This document shows, one piece after another, positions 9,461 to 18,023 of a stretch of DNA of 64,000 nucleotides. Below the pieces are notes generated by a model. The model made no database searches and was not told the origin of the DNA. It worked only from the letters and a program-made list of their open reading frames with translations. Made by a program: the position numbers and the translations under genes. The stretch is taken from contig JAPPLF010000007.1 of the NCBI GenBank assembly GCA_028874215.1, positions 62,001-126,000 on the forward strand, in the 5' to 3' direction. Source of the stretch: Acidobacteriota bacterium. GTDB taxonomy: Bacteria > Acidobacteriota > UBA6911 > RPQK01 > JAJDTT01. The first letter of the stretch is position 1; every line of letters begins with the position of its first letter.

Positions 9461-10645
9461 TCAAACCACAGCCGGCCACTTCGCCAGAGCGGCCTTCATC
9501 CTCCGAACTCCCTTTTCCAGCATTTCCAGGGAGGTGGCATAGGAAAGCCGCAGGTAGCCCTGTCCCATGTTTCCAAAGGAGGTGCCGGAAAGGAGCGCGA
9601 TGCCCCCTTCCTGCAACAGGTAATCGGCCAGCTTCGGGGAATCTTCCGACAGTGCCCGCGTGTTGGGGAAGACGTAGAAGGCGCCTTTTGGCTGCCGGCA
9701 CGAGACGCCCTCGACACTGTTCAGAAGATCGACGATCCGGTCTCTCCGGGTCTGGAAGATCTTCACCATCTCGTGAACCGGTTTGGGGTCCTGTCGGAGG
9801 GCCTGGATGCCGGCCATCTGAGTGAAGGCGGCCGTACAGGAATTGGAATTGACCATGAGTTTGGTCACATGCCCCGCCAGCTCCTTGGGCATGACACCGT
9901 AACCCATTCTCCAGCCGGTCATGGCGTAGGTCTTGGAAAACCCGTCCAACAATATGGTCCGCTCCTTCATGCCGGGAAAAGACGCAATGCTCACGTGGGG
10001 TTCGTCGTAAATGATGCGGTTGTAGACTTCGTCGGAGAGAAAGCAAACATCGGAATCCGCAAACGCGTCGACGATGGCGCTGATGTCTCCCCGGTTCAAC
10101 ACCGAACCGGTGGGGTTGTTGGGAGAGTTGAGAATGATGAGACGGGTGCGCGGGCTGGACAAGTCGACCAGCTCCTGGATATCCATCCGAAAATCCAATT
10201 CCTCCCGCAAGGGAACGGGCACCGGGCGCGCCCCCACATAGCGGATCATCGACTCGTAGATGGGGAACCCCGGATCGGGATAGATCACCTCGTCCCCCTT
10301 CTGAGCCAGAGCCAGAATCGAAAAGAAGATGATCGGCTTGGCGCCGGGTGTCACCACGACCTCGTCCGGATCGACTGCGATCTGCCTGGTCTCAGAGATC
10401 TCCCGGGCGATGGCTTGACGCAAGGGAAGGATACCCGCAGACGGAGTGTAGTGGTGGTGGCCGTCTCTCAACGCCCCGACTGCCGCCTCGACGATGTCTT
10501 CGTGGGTATTGAAGTCGGGCTCTCCGATCTCCAGGTGGACGATGTCCCGTCCTTGAGCTTCAAGACCCTTGGCTCGGGCCAAAACCTCGAAGGCCGTCTC
10601 GGTCCCCAAATTGGACATTCGCTCCGCCAGCCGCATGCCGGTCAT
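9461..10645 (-). CDS. PLP-dependent class I aminotransferase (aspartate aminotransferase family)
   Basis: 394 residues, the standard length for fold-type I aminotransferases. The PLP lysine is in LDGFSKTYAMTGWRMGY. NSPNNPTGSV, the DEVYNRI aspartate/tyrosine segment and the C-terminal LRLSYATS substrate-carboxylate arginine are all present. The N-terminal EVLARAKGLEAQGRDIVHLEIGEP region matches the AspC/AspB-like Ib subgroup. Downstream lies the 2-hydroxyacid dehydrogenase. The amino donor is probably an acidic or aromatic amino acid but cannot be fixed from sequence. ATG at 10645 is chosen; M10 is an alternative. Confidence 0.92.
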   Translation of the reverse strand: MTGMRLAERMSNLGTETAFEVLARAKGLEAQGRDIVHLEIGEPDFNTHEDIVEAAVGALRDGHHHYTPSAGILPLRQAIAREISETRQIAVDPDEVVVTPGAKPIIFFSILALAQKGDEVIYPDPGFPIYESMIRYVGARPVPVPLREELDFRMDIQELVDLSSPRTRLIILNSPNNPTGSVLNRGDISAIVDAFADSDVCFLSDEVYNRIIYDEPHVSIASFPGMKERTILLDGFSKTYAMTGWRMGYGVMPKELAGHVTKLMVNSNSCTAAFTQMAGIQALRQDPKPVHEMVKIFQTRRDRIVDLLNSVEGVSCRQPKGAFYVFPNTRALSEDSPKLADYLLQEGGIALLSGTSFGNMGQGYLRLSYATSLEMLEKGVRRMKAALAKWPAVV

Positions 10646-10740
10646 TCTCGGGGTGCAACCCTCTTTTCGTCAAGTATTCGACAGCCCGCGGTAAAAGTCG
10701 TCGCGGCATTCGACCACCAAGAGGGTCTTGGGAGCGGAAC

Positions 10741-10749
10741 TGCTATAAT
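10741..10749 (+). promoter_or_regulatory. Extended -10 promoter for the GNAT gene
   Basis: TGCTATAAT is a perfect -10 hexamer (10744-10749) with a TGn extension and no clear -35. It lies 30 bases upstream of the ATG at 10779, which has a GGAG ribosome-binding site. Confidence 0.55.
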
Positions 10750-10778
10750 CCGGCAGCGGACCCGGATGGGAGCCGAAC

Positions 10779-11678
10779 ATGGCTGATCTCCTACCTGAAC
10801 GGACGGTCCAGACCGGCACTCAAGCCATTCGTCTCAGAGCCCTCACAACCATCGGAGAAATGGATGAGGTCGTCGACCTGGAGGAACAGATCTGGGGGTA
10901 TGGCGCACCCGGATCCGATTCCCCCTACCCCGCCCGGGCCCTGTTCGCCGTGGCCGAGAGCGGCGGGCTGGTGGCCGGCGCCTTCGCCGGCGGAGATCTG
11001 GTCGGCTTCGCCCTCTCCTGGCTGGGCTCGGAAAACGGGACGCGAGTTCCCTATCTCCACAGCCAACTCATGGGCGTCCTCCCCGCGTACCGTTCCCACG
11101 GGATCGGCTACCAATTGAAGTTGTTCCAACGAGACTACGCTCTGGACTCGGGACTTGAACTGATCAAGTGGACCTTCGATCCCCTTATTGCGGCGAATGC
11201 GCACTTGAACCTGAAGAAGCTGGGATCCGTGATTCGGTCGTACGTCCCCAACTACTACGGGAACCTGCAAAGCCGCTTCACCAGGGGAATCGCTTCCGAC
11301 CGGGTGTGGGTGTCCTGGTTCGTCAAGTCGCAACGCGTCCGGGGAAGGGTTGACCGCTCGTCCTCGTCCACGTCAAGGGTTGCCGGACTGCCCCGGGCGA
11401 CCCGGGTGAAACCGGATCCGATCAGCGGTCTTGTACGCCTGTGCGGGTTCCGGCTCGACCTGGATTCGAAACGGCTGCTGGTGGAGGTGCCCGGCGCCTT
11501 CGGCACGCTTCGAAGAACGGAGCCGAAGCTGGCTCGGGAGTGGCAGCGAAAGATCCGTGAAATATTCGTCCACTACCTGAAAAGGGGCTACTGCGCCTCG
11601 GATTTCTTTTTCATGGACGGCCGGAGCGCCTACCTGCTGGATCGCTCACCCCTGTCCCGGATCCTGAATTCAGAATAG
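10779..11678 (+). CDS. Predicted GNAT-superfamily acetyltransferase (COG3375-like)
   Basis: 299 residues. The central acetyl-CoA-binding segment is HSQLMGVLPAYRSHGIGYQLK, with the A-motif reduced to YRSHGIGYQLK. The stretch ELIKWTFDPLIAANAHLNLK plus VRSYVPNYYG-like residues is characteristic of the COG3375 family of predicted acetyltransferases. The C-terminal 100 residues vary and have no motif that I recognise. The substrate is unknown. It has its own extended -10 promoter and stands next to a sodium:solute symporter gene on the same strand. Confidence 0.8.
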   Translation: MADLLPERTVQTGTQAIRLRALTTIGEMDEVVDLEEQIWGYGAPGSDSPYPARALFAVAESGGLVAGAFAGGDLVGFALSWLGSENGTRVPYLHSQLMGVLPAYRSHGIGYQLKLFQRDYALDSGLELIKWTFDPLIAANAHLNLKKLGSVIRSYVPNYYGNLQSRFTRGIASDRVWVSWFVKSQRVRGRVDRSSSSTSRVAGLPRATRVKPDPISGLVRLCGFRLDLDSKRLLVEVPGAFGTLRRTEPKLAREWQRKIREIFVHYLKRGYCASDFFFMDGRSAYLLDRSPLSRILNSE

Positions 11679-11721
11679 CTTCGATTGACCGGTGTCCGGG
11701 AACGTAGGACCATAACAGCCC

Positions 11722-13164
11722 GTGGGTTTCTCGCTCCTGGACTACGCCATCCTGGTCCTCTATCTCCTGGCCACGGCCATCCTGGGCATCCTGCTGGGCC
11801 GGGGCCGAAAGGACCTGGGTCAATATTTCCTGGCCGGCCGGAATCTCTCCTGGTGGGTCGTCTGTCTCTCCATCGTCGCTACCGAGACCAGCACCCTCAC
11901 CTTCATCGGGGTCCCGGCCCTCTCCTACACCGGAAATTTCACCTTCCTCCAGTTGGTCTTCGGGTACGTCGTGGGACGTGTACTGGTCAGTTTTCTCCTG
12001 GTGCCAGCCTACTTCAAGCAGCGGCTCCAGACCGCTTACCAACTCCTGGCCTACCGTCTGGGGAAAGGGGTGAGAAAATTCTCCGCCTTCCTGTTTCTGG
12101 GAACTCGTTCCCTGGCGGACGGAGTCCGTCTCTTTTCCACCGGGCTGGTGCTTTCGGTGGTCACCGGAATTTCCGACTTTTGGGCCGTGCTACTGATCGG
12201 CGCCATCACCGTCGCCTATACATTCTACGGAGGAATGCTGTCGGTCATCTTCAATGACGTCGTTCAGCTGGTCGTCTACCTGTCGGGAGCCGTCATCGCC
12301 CTCTACGTCCTGCTGGATAAGATTCCCGGAGGATGGTCCCAGGCCATCAGTGAGGCGCAACTACACGCCAAGCTGCAGGTCTTCGACTTCGATCTGGCTC
12401 TCGCCACCCCCTACACCTTCTGGGCAGGCCTCGTGGGCGGCGCCTTTCTCACTCTGGCGACCCATGGCACGGACCAGATGATGGTCCAGCGCTATCTCTC
12501 CAGCGGCACCCCCCGGCGCAGCCAGATCGCCCTGATCGCCAGCGGCGTTGTGATCCTGGCGCAGTTCTCACTCTTCCTTCTCCTGGGAGCTTTGCTGTTC
12601 GTCTTCTACAAGCACTTCCCTCTGGATCAGGCACTGGTCCAGACCGACCGGATTTTCCCCATCTTCATCGTCCGGGAGTTGCCCTCGGGAATCTCGGGGC
12701 TGATCATCGCGGCCATTTTCGCCGCGGCCATGTCGACCCTGAGCAGCTCCCTGAACTCCCTGTCCGCCTCCTCCATCCACGACTTCTACCGCGGCTGGCG
12801 GCGTGGAACCGAAGCCCACTACCTGCGGGTGTCCCGGCTGCTGACCCTGGGCTGGTGCGGGATTCTGGTGGTCATCGCCCTGCTGGCCAGGAACTGGGGG
12901 TCTGTGCTGGAAGCGGGCCTGACCATACCGAGCCTGACCATGGGAAGCGTGCTGGGTGTGTTTCTGCTGGCTCTGCGCCGTCGCAGCATCACCCAGAGGG
13001 GAGCGCTGACCGGCATGGCGGCGGGACTTGCCACCATGCTCGTGATCCACTGGACGGGAGAAGTGGCGTGGCCCTGGTATGTTCTGGTGGGAACCAGCGT
13101 GACCTTTGCGACGGGATGGATCGCCTCCCGATTGGGTGGCGGCAACCCGGCCCCGGGTCACTGA
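11722..13164 (+). CDS. Sodium:solute symporter family (SSS) protein
   Basis: 480 residues with about 13 hydrophobic helices. GTG start at 11722. SSS hallmarks are ATETSTLTFIGVPALSYTGNF in TM2-3, a DGVRLFSTG segment, and AAIFAAAMSTLSSSLNSLSAS, which corresponds to the sodium-site serines of TM8. These transporters couple sodium entry to uptake of sugars, amino acids, urea or organic acids. The sequence does not identify the solute. Only 43 bases separate it from the GNAT gene, so co-transcription is likely. Confidence 0.92.
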   Translation: MGFSLLDYAILVLYLLATAILGILLGRGRKDLGQYFLAGRNLSWWVVCLSIVATETSTLTFIGVPALSYTGNFTFLQLVFGYVVGRVLVSFLLVPAYFKQRLQTAYQLLAYRLGKGVRKFSAFLFLGTRSLADGVRLFSTGLVLSVVTGISDFWAVLLIGAITVAYTFYGGMLSVIFNDVVQLVVYLSGAVIALYVLLDKIPGGWSQAISEAQLHAKLQVFDFDLALATPYTFWAGLVGGAFLTLATHGTDQMMVQRYLSSGTPRRSQIALIASGVVILAQFSLFLLLGALLFVFYKHFPLDQALVQTDRIFPIFIVRELPSGISGLIIAAIFAAAMSTLSSSLNSLSASSIHDFYRGWRRGTEAHYLRVSRLLTLGWCGILVVIALLARNWGSVLEAGLTIPSLTMGSVLGVFLLALRRRSITQRGALTGMAAGLATMLVIHWTGEVAWPWYVLVGTSVTFATGWIASRLGGGNPAPGH

Positions 13165-13178
13165 ACATCCGGTAAAGG

Positions 13179-13832
13179 CTATTCGATCTCACCGTGGCCG
13201 AGCATCACCATGCCCAGCGTCAGAGATCCTGATTGGGCGACCAGCGTCCACTGGTCCATGTCGTTCTTGACGAGCGTGGGGCCGCTGACCTCATCGTAGA
13301 TGGGGAAGAGGCTGAGGGTGGCGGGATGCCGTCCGACGGCGGCTTCGGCGCTGGCCTGCACCAACTCGTCCGGGCGGTATTCCGTATCCGGGTCTTCATC
13401 CATCTTGGCAGGGATCATGAGAAGAAAATCCCGGTAAATGGAAACCCCCATGTGAGCGCCGTCCTGCGGCTGGACGGCATAGCGGAGGGTATAGACGCCA
13501 GGCGGGATCGGCAGTTCCTTGTAGTCGGACCACTTGGCCGGAAAGCGCACGGCGCCGACCAGGGTTCCGACCTTCAATTGCCCGAAACTGACTCCCAACT
13601 CCGTGGACGGCGACGATGCCTCCGGCACATCCGCTCTCAACCAGAAATCCGCAAATGGTTGTCCGCCCTGCAAGACGCGCAGAGCTTCCGGCTGGAGAGA
13701 GTCCCGAACCTTCCGGGAAAGCTCCGGCGGCGGGTCGACCTTGGCCGTCTCCACGGCCAAGGGTCCTTCCGCACCGAAGGCCGGCGTAACAACGATACCG
13801 ACCAGGATGATCGCCAGCAGCCTACGGGACAA
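13179..13832 (-). CDS. Secreted protein of unknown function
   Basis: 217 residues from TTG 13832, which directly precedes a good signal peptide (SRRLLAIILVGIVVTPAFG). A TTG at 13871 and an ATG at 13931 are alternative starts but overlap the upstream DUF1326 gene. The mature protein has PGVYTLRYAVQPQDGAHMG and a YRDFLLMIPAKMDEDPD segment that looks like a conserved all-beta family seen in environmental bacteria, with no known function. It follows the DUF1326 gene on the same strand by 47 bases and faces the SSS gene tail to tail. I see no catalytic motif. Confidence 0.68.
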   Translation of the reverse strand: MSRRLLAIILVGIVVTPAFGAEGPLAVETAKVDPPPELSRKVRDSLQPEALRVLQGGQPFADFWLRADVPEASSPSTELGVSFGQLKVGTLVGAVRFPAKWSDYKELPIPPGVYTLRYAVQPQDGAHMGVSIYRDFLLMIPAKMDEDPDTEYRPDELVQASAEAAVGRHPATLSLFPIYDEVSGPTLVKNDMDQWTLVAQSGSLTLGMVMLGHGEIE

Positions 13833-13879
13833 GAAACAAGTTCTTTCGTGAACTCGCCGTCCGATTCGCAACGGGTTCC

Positions 13880-14542
13880 TCAGCGCGTGAAGCTCCCGAC
13901 GAACGCCCCGCGGGTTCCGTAGGTTCCCCAACTGCTGCCCAGGCCGTCTCCCTGGAACCTATGGGAGAGCGTAAAAGCCGGACGAGCATCGGCCACCTCG
14001 GTCAACGGCGGATAGTAGACCGTCTCGTTGCCGCAGATATGGTCGTGGTGATTCAGTGCCCGGGTCCGGAGGGAGGCGATGTCCCCCGCCTGCAGGCGCG
14101 CAAACGTCTTGGAAGCGCCGAATTCAAGAGCGATGGGAGCGCGTTGAACCTGGACCACATTCTCCATCAGTTGCGGAGCTTCGGTCCGGACGAACGCCAG
14201 CAGGGCCTCCTCCTGATCTCCGTCCGCCCGCTCGTCCACCACGATCAGAGACCGGGAGGAACGGTCCACGGCATGAGGATCACCCAGGGTGGACGCGGAC
14301 TTCACGATGGCAAGCACGCTGAGTCCCCGAAGCGAAACGCCGTTCCAACTTCCATGGCGCACCCGCCACGCGAGCATGGCTTCTTTCCCCGTCAGATTGA
14401 CTTCCGCGTTGGCGAAACAGGGCCCGGTGTAAACGTCCGTCGTCCGCACCTCCAGGTAATCTCCCGAGATGGTGGCGTCGGCGGCCACCAGAGGCGTCAT
14501 GACCACGGCCAAGGTCAAGCAAGCAACGATTCCTGATCTCAT
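13880..14542 (-). CDS. DUF1326 family secreted protein
   Basis: 220 residues with a signal peptide MRSGIVACLTLAVVMTPLVA. The start of the mature protein, SGDYLEVRTTDVYTGPCFAN followed by EVNLTGKEAMLAWRV, is the hallmark of DUF1326, a family of unknown function usually beginning with a similar SGDYxExCxC stretch. Here the second cysteine of that motif is replaced (RTTDVYTGPC). A later NHHDHICGNETVYYPPL segment carries histidines and a cysteine that could bind a metal. It probably forms an operon with the secreted protein downstream. Confidence 0.82.
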   Translation of the reverse strand: MRSGIVACLTLAVVMTPLVAADATISGDYLEVRTTDVYTGPCFANAEVNLTGKEAMLAWRVRHGSWNGVSLRGLSVLAIVKSASTLGDPHAVDRSSRSLIVVDERADGDQEEALLAFVRTEAPQLMENVVQVQRAPIALEFGASKTFARLQAGDIASLRTRALNHHDHICGNETVYYPPLTEVADARPAFTLSHRFQGDGLGSSWGTYGTRGAFVGSFTR

Positions 14543-14689
14543 ATCTGACCCCCTCTGTTATTGAGTCCTTATCCTAACAGATGCACCCGTCGGACAATCC
14601 TGGCCGTCCAACCCGAACCGGGAGCAGCCGTTTGCGCGCAACCCACCGATTGCAAATCGAACCTGGCCGGTATCCTTATCGAGCCACGA

Positions 14690-14899
14690 CTACAAGGGCT
14701 CGTGGCAGGCCCTGTCCGATTGGCACTTCTCCTCGTTCGCCAGGTCCCCGTCGGGTCCCAGGCAGGTCATGGTGTCGTTGCACCAGAAGAAAGCGTCATT
14801 GCTTGGAGGCACCGTGAGGTCCGGCGCCGCCTCGACATACATTCCCTTCCACCGCAAACGTCTGCAAAGTTGAAACTTGATCTGCTCCACGTCCAACAT
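14690..14899 (-). CDS. Small Cys-rich protein at the end of the molybdenum hydroxylase operon
   Basis: 69 residues from the ATG at 14899, which begins 3 bases after the stop of the FAD-subunit gene; a TTG at 14905 is also in frame. The first part (MLDVEQIKFQLCRRLRWKGM) is helical and basic. The second part has four cysteines in FFWCNDTMTCLGPDG and EEKCQSDRACHEP, a spacing that could hold a metal or form two disulfides. No signal peptide is visible. I know of similar short proteins next to molybdenum hydroxylases but of no assigned function. Close coupling to the operon supports a real gene. Confidence 0.7.
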   Translation of the reverse strand: MLDVEQIKFQLCRRLRWKGMYVEAAPDLTVPPSNDAFFWCNDTMTCLGPDGDLANEEKCQSDRACHEPL

Positions 14900-14901
14900 G
14901 A

Positions 14902-15891
14902 TCAACTCTCCTCCATCCCGGCTGCCCGGAGCACGGCGCGTTTGACGGCCACTCGAGCCAGTTGGATCTTGTACTTGTTCCGGCTCAGCGCCCGCGCGCC
15001 TTCCACGGCGGCGTCACCGGCACTTTCCGCCGATTCCCGGCTGACGGCTTTACCTTGAAGAGCCATGCCGGCCTTCTCGGAGACCCACGGCACCGGAGCG
15101 ACATGTCCCAATACGACGCGGGCTTGACCGACGCCGCCGCCGTTTTCGGTCAGCGAAACGGACGCCGCGGCCAGCGGCCAGTCCAGCGCCTCCTTCTCCC
15201 GAACTTCGTAGGTGGCGTTTTGCGTTCCCGAGGCCGCCGGAACCACGATCCGGGTCAGGATCTCGTTGGGGGCCAGGACATTCTCCCGCTCACTCTGGGA
15301 CCCGGGAGTCTGGAAAAAATCCTCGAGGGCGATTTCCCGGGAGCCGGAGACTCCCTGGATCGTCACCTTGGCTCCGAGTGCGATCAGAGCGGGAGCCAGG
15401 CTCGAAGCATTGACGAATTGCGCCGGACCGTCGTTGCCCAAAATGGCGTGGTAGCGATTGTCTCCGTCCGCGACCATGGACTTGCCGTTCATTTGCGCCA
15501 GCAGTCCGAAACCCCGGCGAAAATACCAGCATCGGGGCCGTTGACAGAGGTCGCCGCCGACCGTGCCGGCAGCCTGGATCTGCGCACTGCGAATACCGTC
15601 CAGAGCCTGAATCAGCGCCGGATAGTGAGTCTGCACCGAATCCTGGGCGGCCAGTTCGTCCAGGGTCGCGACGGCGCCGATGCTGAGTCCGGCGTCCGAG
15701 TCGAAACTCACCCCTTGGAGATCTTCGATGGATTTGATGTTCACGAGACGCCCGGGGGTCACGACATAGTCCTTCATCAGGCTCAGGAGATCGGTTCCGC
15801 CGGCCAGCACGGCCGACTCTCCTTCGTTGCTCCCCAAGAGGCGAACGGCGTCCTGGATCGAGGTTGGGTTGGCATATTCGAAGGCTTGCAT
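14902..15891 (-). CDS. Molybdenum hydroxylase FAD-binding subunit (CoxM/YagS type)
   Basis: 329 residues. The FAD pyrophosphate-binding motif AVLAGGTDLLSLMK lies at residues 27-40 and the second FAD motif near 96-114 (GIRSAQIQAAGTVGGD). A YagS-like insertion starts with LCQRPRCWYFRR (115-126) and ends with GDNRYHAILG (143-152), but lacks most of the cysteines that hold a 4Fe-4S cluster in E. coli PaoB. The subunit passes electrons from the Fe-S subunit to an external acceptor. Its ATG overlaps the stop of the large-subunit gene by one base. Confidence 0.92.
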   Translation of the reverse strand: MQAFEYANPTSIQDAVRLLGSNEGESAVLAGGTDLLSLMKDYVVTPGRLVNIKSIEDLQGVSFDSDAGLSIGAVATLDELAAQDSVQTHYPALIQALDGIRSAQIQAAGTVGGDLCQRPRCWYFRRGFGLLAQMNGKSMVADGDNRYHAILGNDGPAQFVNASSLAPALIALGAKVTIQGVSGSREIALEDFFQTPGSQSERENVLAPNEILTRIVVPAASGTQNATYEVREKEALDWPLAAASVSLTENGGGVGQARVVLGHVAPVPWVSEKAGMALQGKAVSRESAESAGDAAVEGARALSRNKYKIQLARVAVKRAVLRAAGMEES

Positions 15892-18023
15892 CAGGCAGCT
15901 CCTCCTCTCTCAAGGGCTTCCAATACGCGATTTGGGGTCACGGGCATGTACGGGACGCGCACGCCGATGGCGTTGGCCACGGCATTCGCTATCGCCGCGC
16001 CGGTGGAGATCACCGGCGGCTCACCCAATCCGATCACGCCCCGCTCGTCGTACCCGGGACCCGTCATCATGTGCACGACCAACTCGCCGATGTCCCCGAT
16101 TCCAGGCAGCTTGTAGAACTCCATGTCCGGGTTCAACATCTTGCCGCTCACCGGATCCAGGACCTTCTCCTCGCACAAGGCGTAGGCGATTCCCATGATC
16201 AAGGAACCGTAGACCTGGCTCTCGGAAAGCTTCATGTCGATGATCAGGCCGCAGTCCTGAACCGCCACCACCTTGTTGATCTTGACGATCCCCGTCTCCA
16301 CGTCCACGGAGACGTCCGCCATCTGAATCCCGCCCACGCCGCTGTCGCTCAGCTTGCCGGGACCGGGATTGCTACCCGTCGCGCTCATGGGGCTGGGACC
16401 GATGCGGGCCGCCGCCTGCCGCCAGGAGAGGCTGCGGGCCGGATTGCCCTTGACCTGAACCCGCCCGTCGACGGCCTCCAGTTGATCGGCCGAAGCGTCC
16501 AGGGACGGAGCCACCCGTTCCAGCAACTGCTCCAGCGCGTTGACCGCCGCCCGGCGGGTCGAAGAGGTCACGCCTCCGACGGTGGTGCTTCCTCCCGAAC
16601 CTCCGGAGGCGGGAAAACGGCTGTCGCCGATCTTCACGCTCACGGCGTCGAGGGGGAGGTCCAGGGTCTCGGCCAGGATCATGGCGACGACCGTAATGGT
16701 GCCCGTGCCCAGGTCCTGGCTCCCCAATCGTGCTTCCACGTTTCCGTCGGGAAAGATCACGACTTCGCAGTTGCTCTGATGAGCCCTTCCACCCCAGGTG
16801 TGGAGGCCCAGCCCGAGACCCCGCTTGACGGGGCCGCGTCCGCTGTCTCCCCGGGGGTGCCAGTTGCGCCGCCAGTCCATGAGGGCGGCCCCCACTTTCA
16901 ATTCCTCGGCGTAGGTGTCGGCTCGAGGTCCGGTAATGGAGACGTTCTTGAGGAACAGATCCAGGGGATCCATCTTCAATTCGGCCGCCAGATCCTCCAG
17001 GGCGCCCATGGTCAGGAAGCAGGCCTGGGGATGGTTGGGGGCCCGCCAAGCTCGTGCCGTGGCCTTGTTGATGACGATGGAATGGTGCGTCTGCTTCCGG
17101 TTGGGAACCTGGAAAACGTAAGGGACCGGCGGACTGCCGCGCGAACCGGAGATCCCGCCGGAGCCCCATGTTTCCGAGTTCCAAGCCGTGATCGTACCGT
17201 CGGATTTGGCGCCGACCTCGATTTTGGCGTAAGCCGAGGGGCGGTCTCCCGCAACGGCCAACTCCGCGTCCCGCTCCAGGAAGAGCTTGACGGCGGCGTT
17301 CTCCTGGCGGGCCAACTCGGCGCACTCGATACCCCAGCGATCGGCGCTGAACTTGCTCCCGAATCCTCCGCCCATGTAGGGAGTGATCACCCGCACGTTG
17401 GCGGTCGGCAGGCCCAGCTTGTCGGCAAACTGGCCGGGCAGGCCCGAAACCGCCTGGGTGGAGCACCAGGCATTGAGCTTGTCTTCGCCTTCCCACTCGC
17501 AGACCTGGCCGTGAGACTCCATGCAGCAATGGGTGATGGCGGCAATGCCGTAGTACCCCTTGCTCCGGACGTCCGCCGAAGCCATGGCGCCGGCCGGATC
17601 TCCTTCGGTCTCCTCCCTGGCGACCTCCTGGTCCGGAGCGCTGGCCCGGTCCTCTTCCGTGACGAAATGGGAAAGAACCTCGTAGTCGACCTTGATGGCC
17701 CGAACTCCGTCCTCAGCCGCCTCTTCGGTCTCGGCGGCGACGGTCGCGATTTCGTCCAACTCCCACTTGATCTCGGTGCCGACCCCCTGAATCACCCGGA
17801 CGGCCTTGACACCCGGTACGGCTTCGGCGGCCGAAGTGTCCAGGCCGGTGATTCGAGCGTGGGCATGAGGACTGCGGAGGATTCTCGCGAACAGCATCCC
17901 GGAGCGGTTGACGTCGTAGGAGTACTTGGCCACTCCCGTCACCTTGAGAGGCCCATCCAGACGGGAGACACTTTTGCCGATGTACCTCCTCTTGGAAGCT
18001 TCCGGCCATGAGTAATCAGCCAT
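15891..18023 (-). CDS. Molybdenum hydroxylase large subunit (molybdopterin-binding, xanthine dehydrogenase/aldehyde oxidase family)
   Basis: 710 residues, similar to E. coli PaoC/YagR. The N-terminal a/b hammerhead begins GKSVSRLDGPLKVTGVAKYSYD. Cofactor motifs include GGGFGSKF (about residue 219), RAWRAPNHPQ and GSQDLGTGT. The active-site glutamate is in GLGEPPVIS near the C-terminus. Such enzymes hydroxylate aldehydes or N-heterocycles at a Mo-cytosine-dinucleotide or MPT site. With the Tat-signal-bearing small subunit it should fold in the cytoplasm and be exported. The substrate is unknown; no MoCo-insertion chaperone of the XdhC type is next to it. Confidence 0.93.
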   Translation of the reverse strand: MADYSWPEASKRRYIGKSVSRLDGPLKVTGVAKYSYDVNRSGMLFARILRSPHAHARITGLDTSAAEAVPGVKAVRVIQGVGTEIKWELDEIATVAAETEEAAEDGVRAIKVDYEVLSHFVTEEDRASAPDQEVAREETEGDPAGAMASADVRSKGYYGIAAITHCCMESHGQVCEWEGEDKLNAWCSTQAVSGLPGQFADKLGLPTANVRVITPYMGGGFGSKFSADRWGIECAELARQENAAVKLFLERDAELAVAGDRPSAYAKIEVGAKSDGTITAWNSETWGSGGISGSRGSPPVPYVFQVPNRKQTHHSIVINKATARAWRAPNHPQACFLTMGALEDLAAELKMDPLDLFLKNVSITGPRADTYAEELKVGAALMDWRRNWHPRGDSGRGPVKRGLGLGLHTWGGRAHQSNCEVVIFPDGNVEARLGSQDLGTGTITVVAMILAETLDLPLDAVSVKIGDSRFPASGGSGGSTTVGGVTSSTRRAAVNALEQLLERVAPSLDASADQLEAVDGRVQVKGNPARSLSWRQAAARIGPSPMSATGSNPGPGKLSDSGVGGIQMADVSVDVETGIVKINKVVAVQDCGLIIDMKLSESQVYGSLIMGIAYALCEEKVLDPVSGKMLNPDMEFYKLPGIGDIGELVVHMMTGPGYDERGVIGLGEPPVISTGAAIANAVANAIGVRVPYMPVTPNRVLEALERGGAA

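Noticed and set aside
15864-18011. 715-residue plus-strand open frame
   Set aside because: Antisense to the molybdenum hydroxylase large subunit, which has clear motifs on the minus strand.
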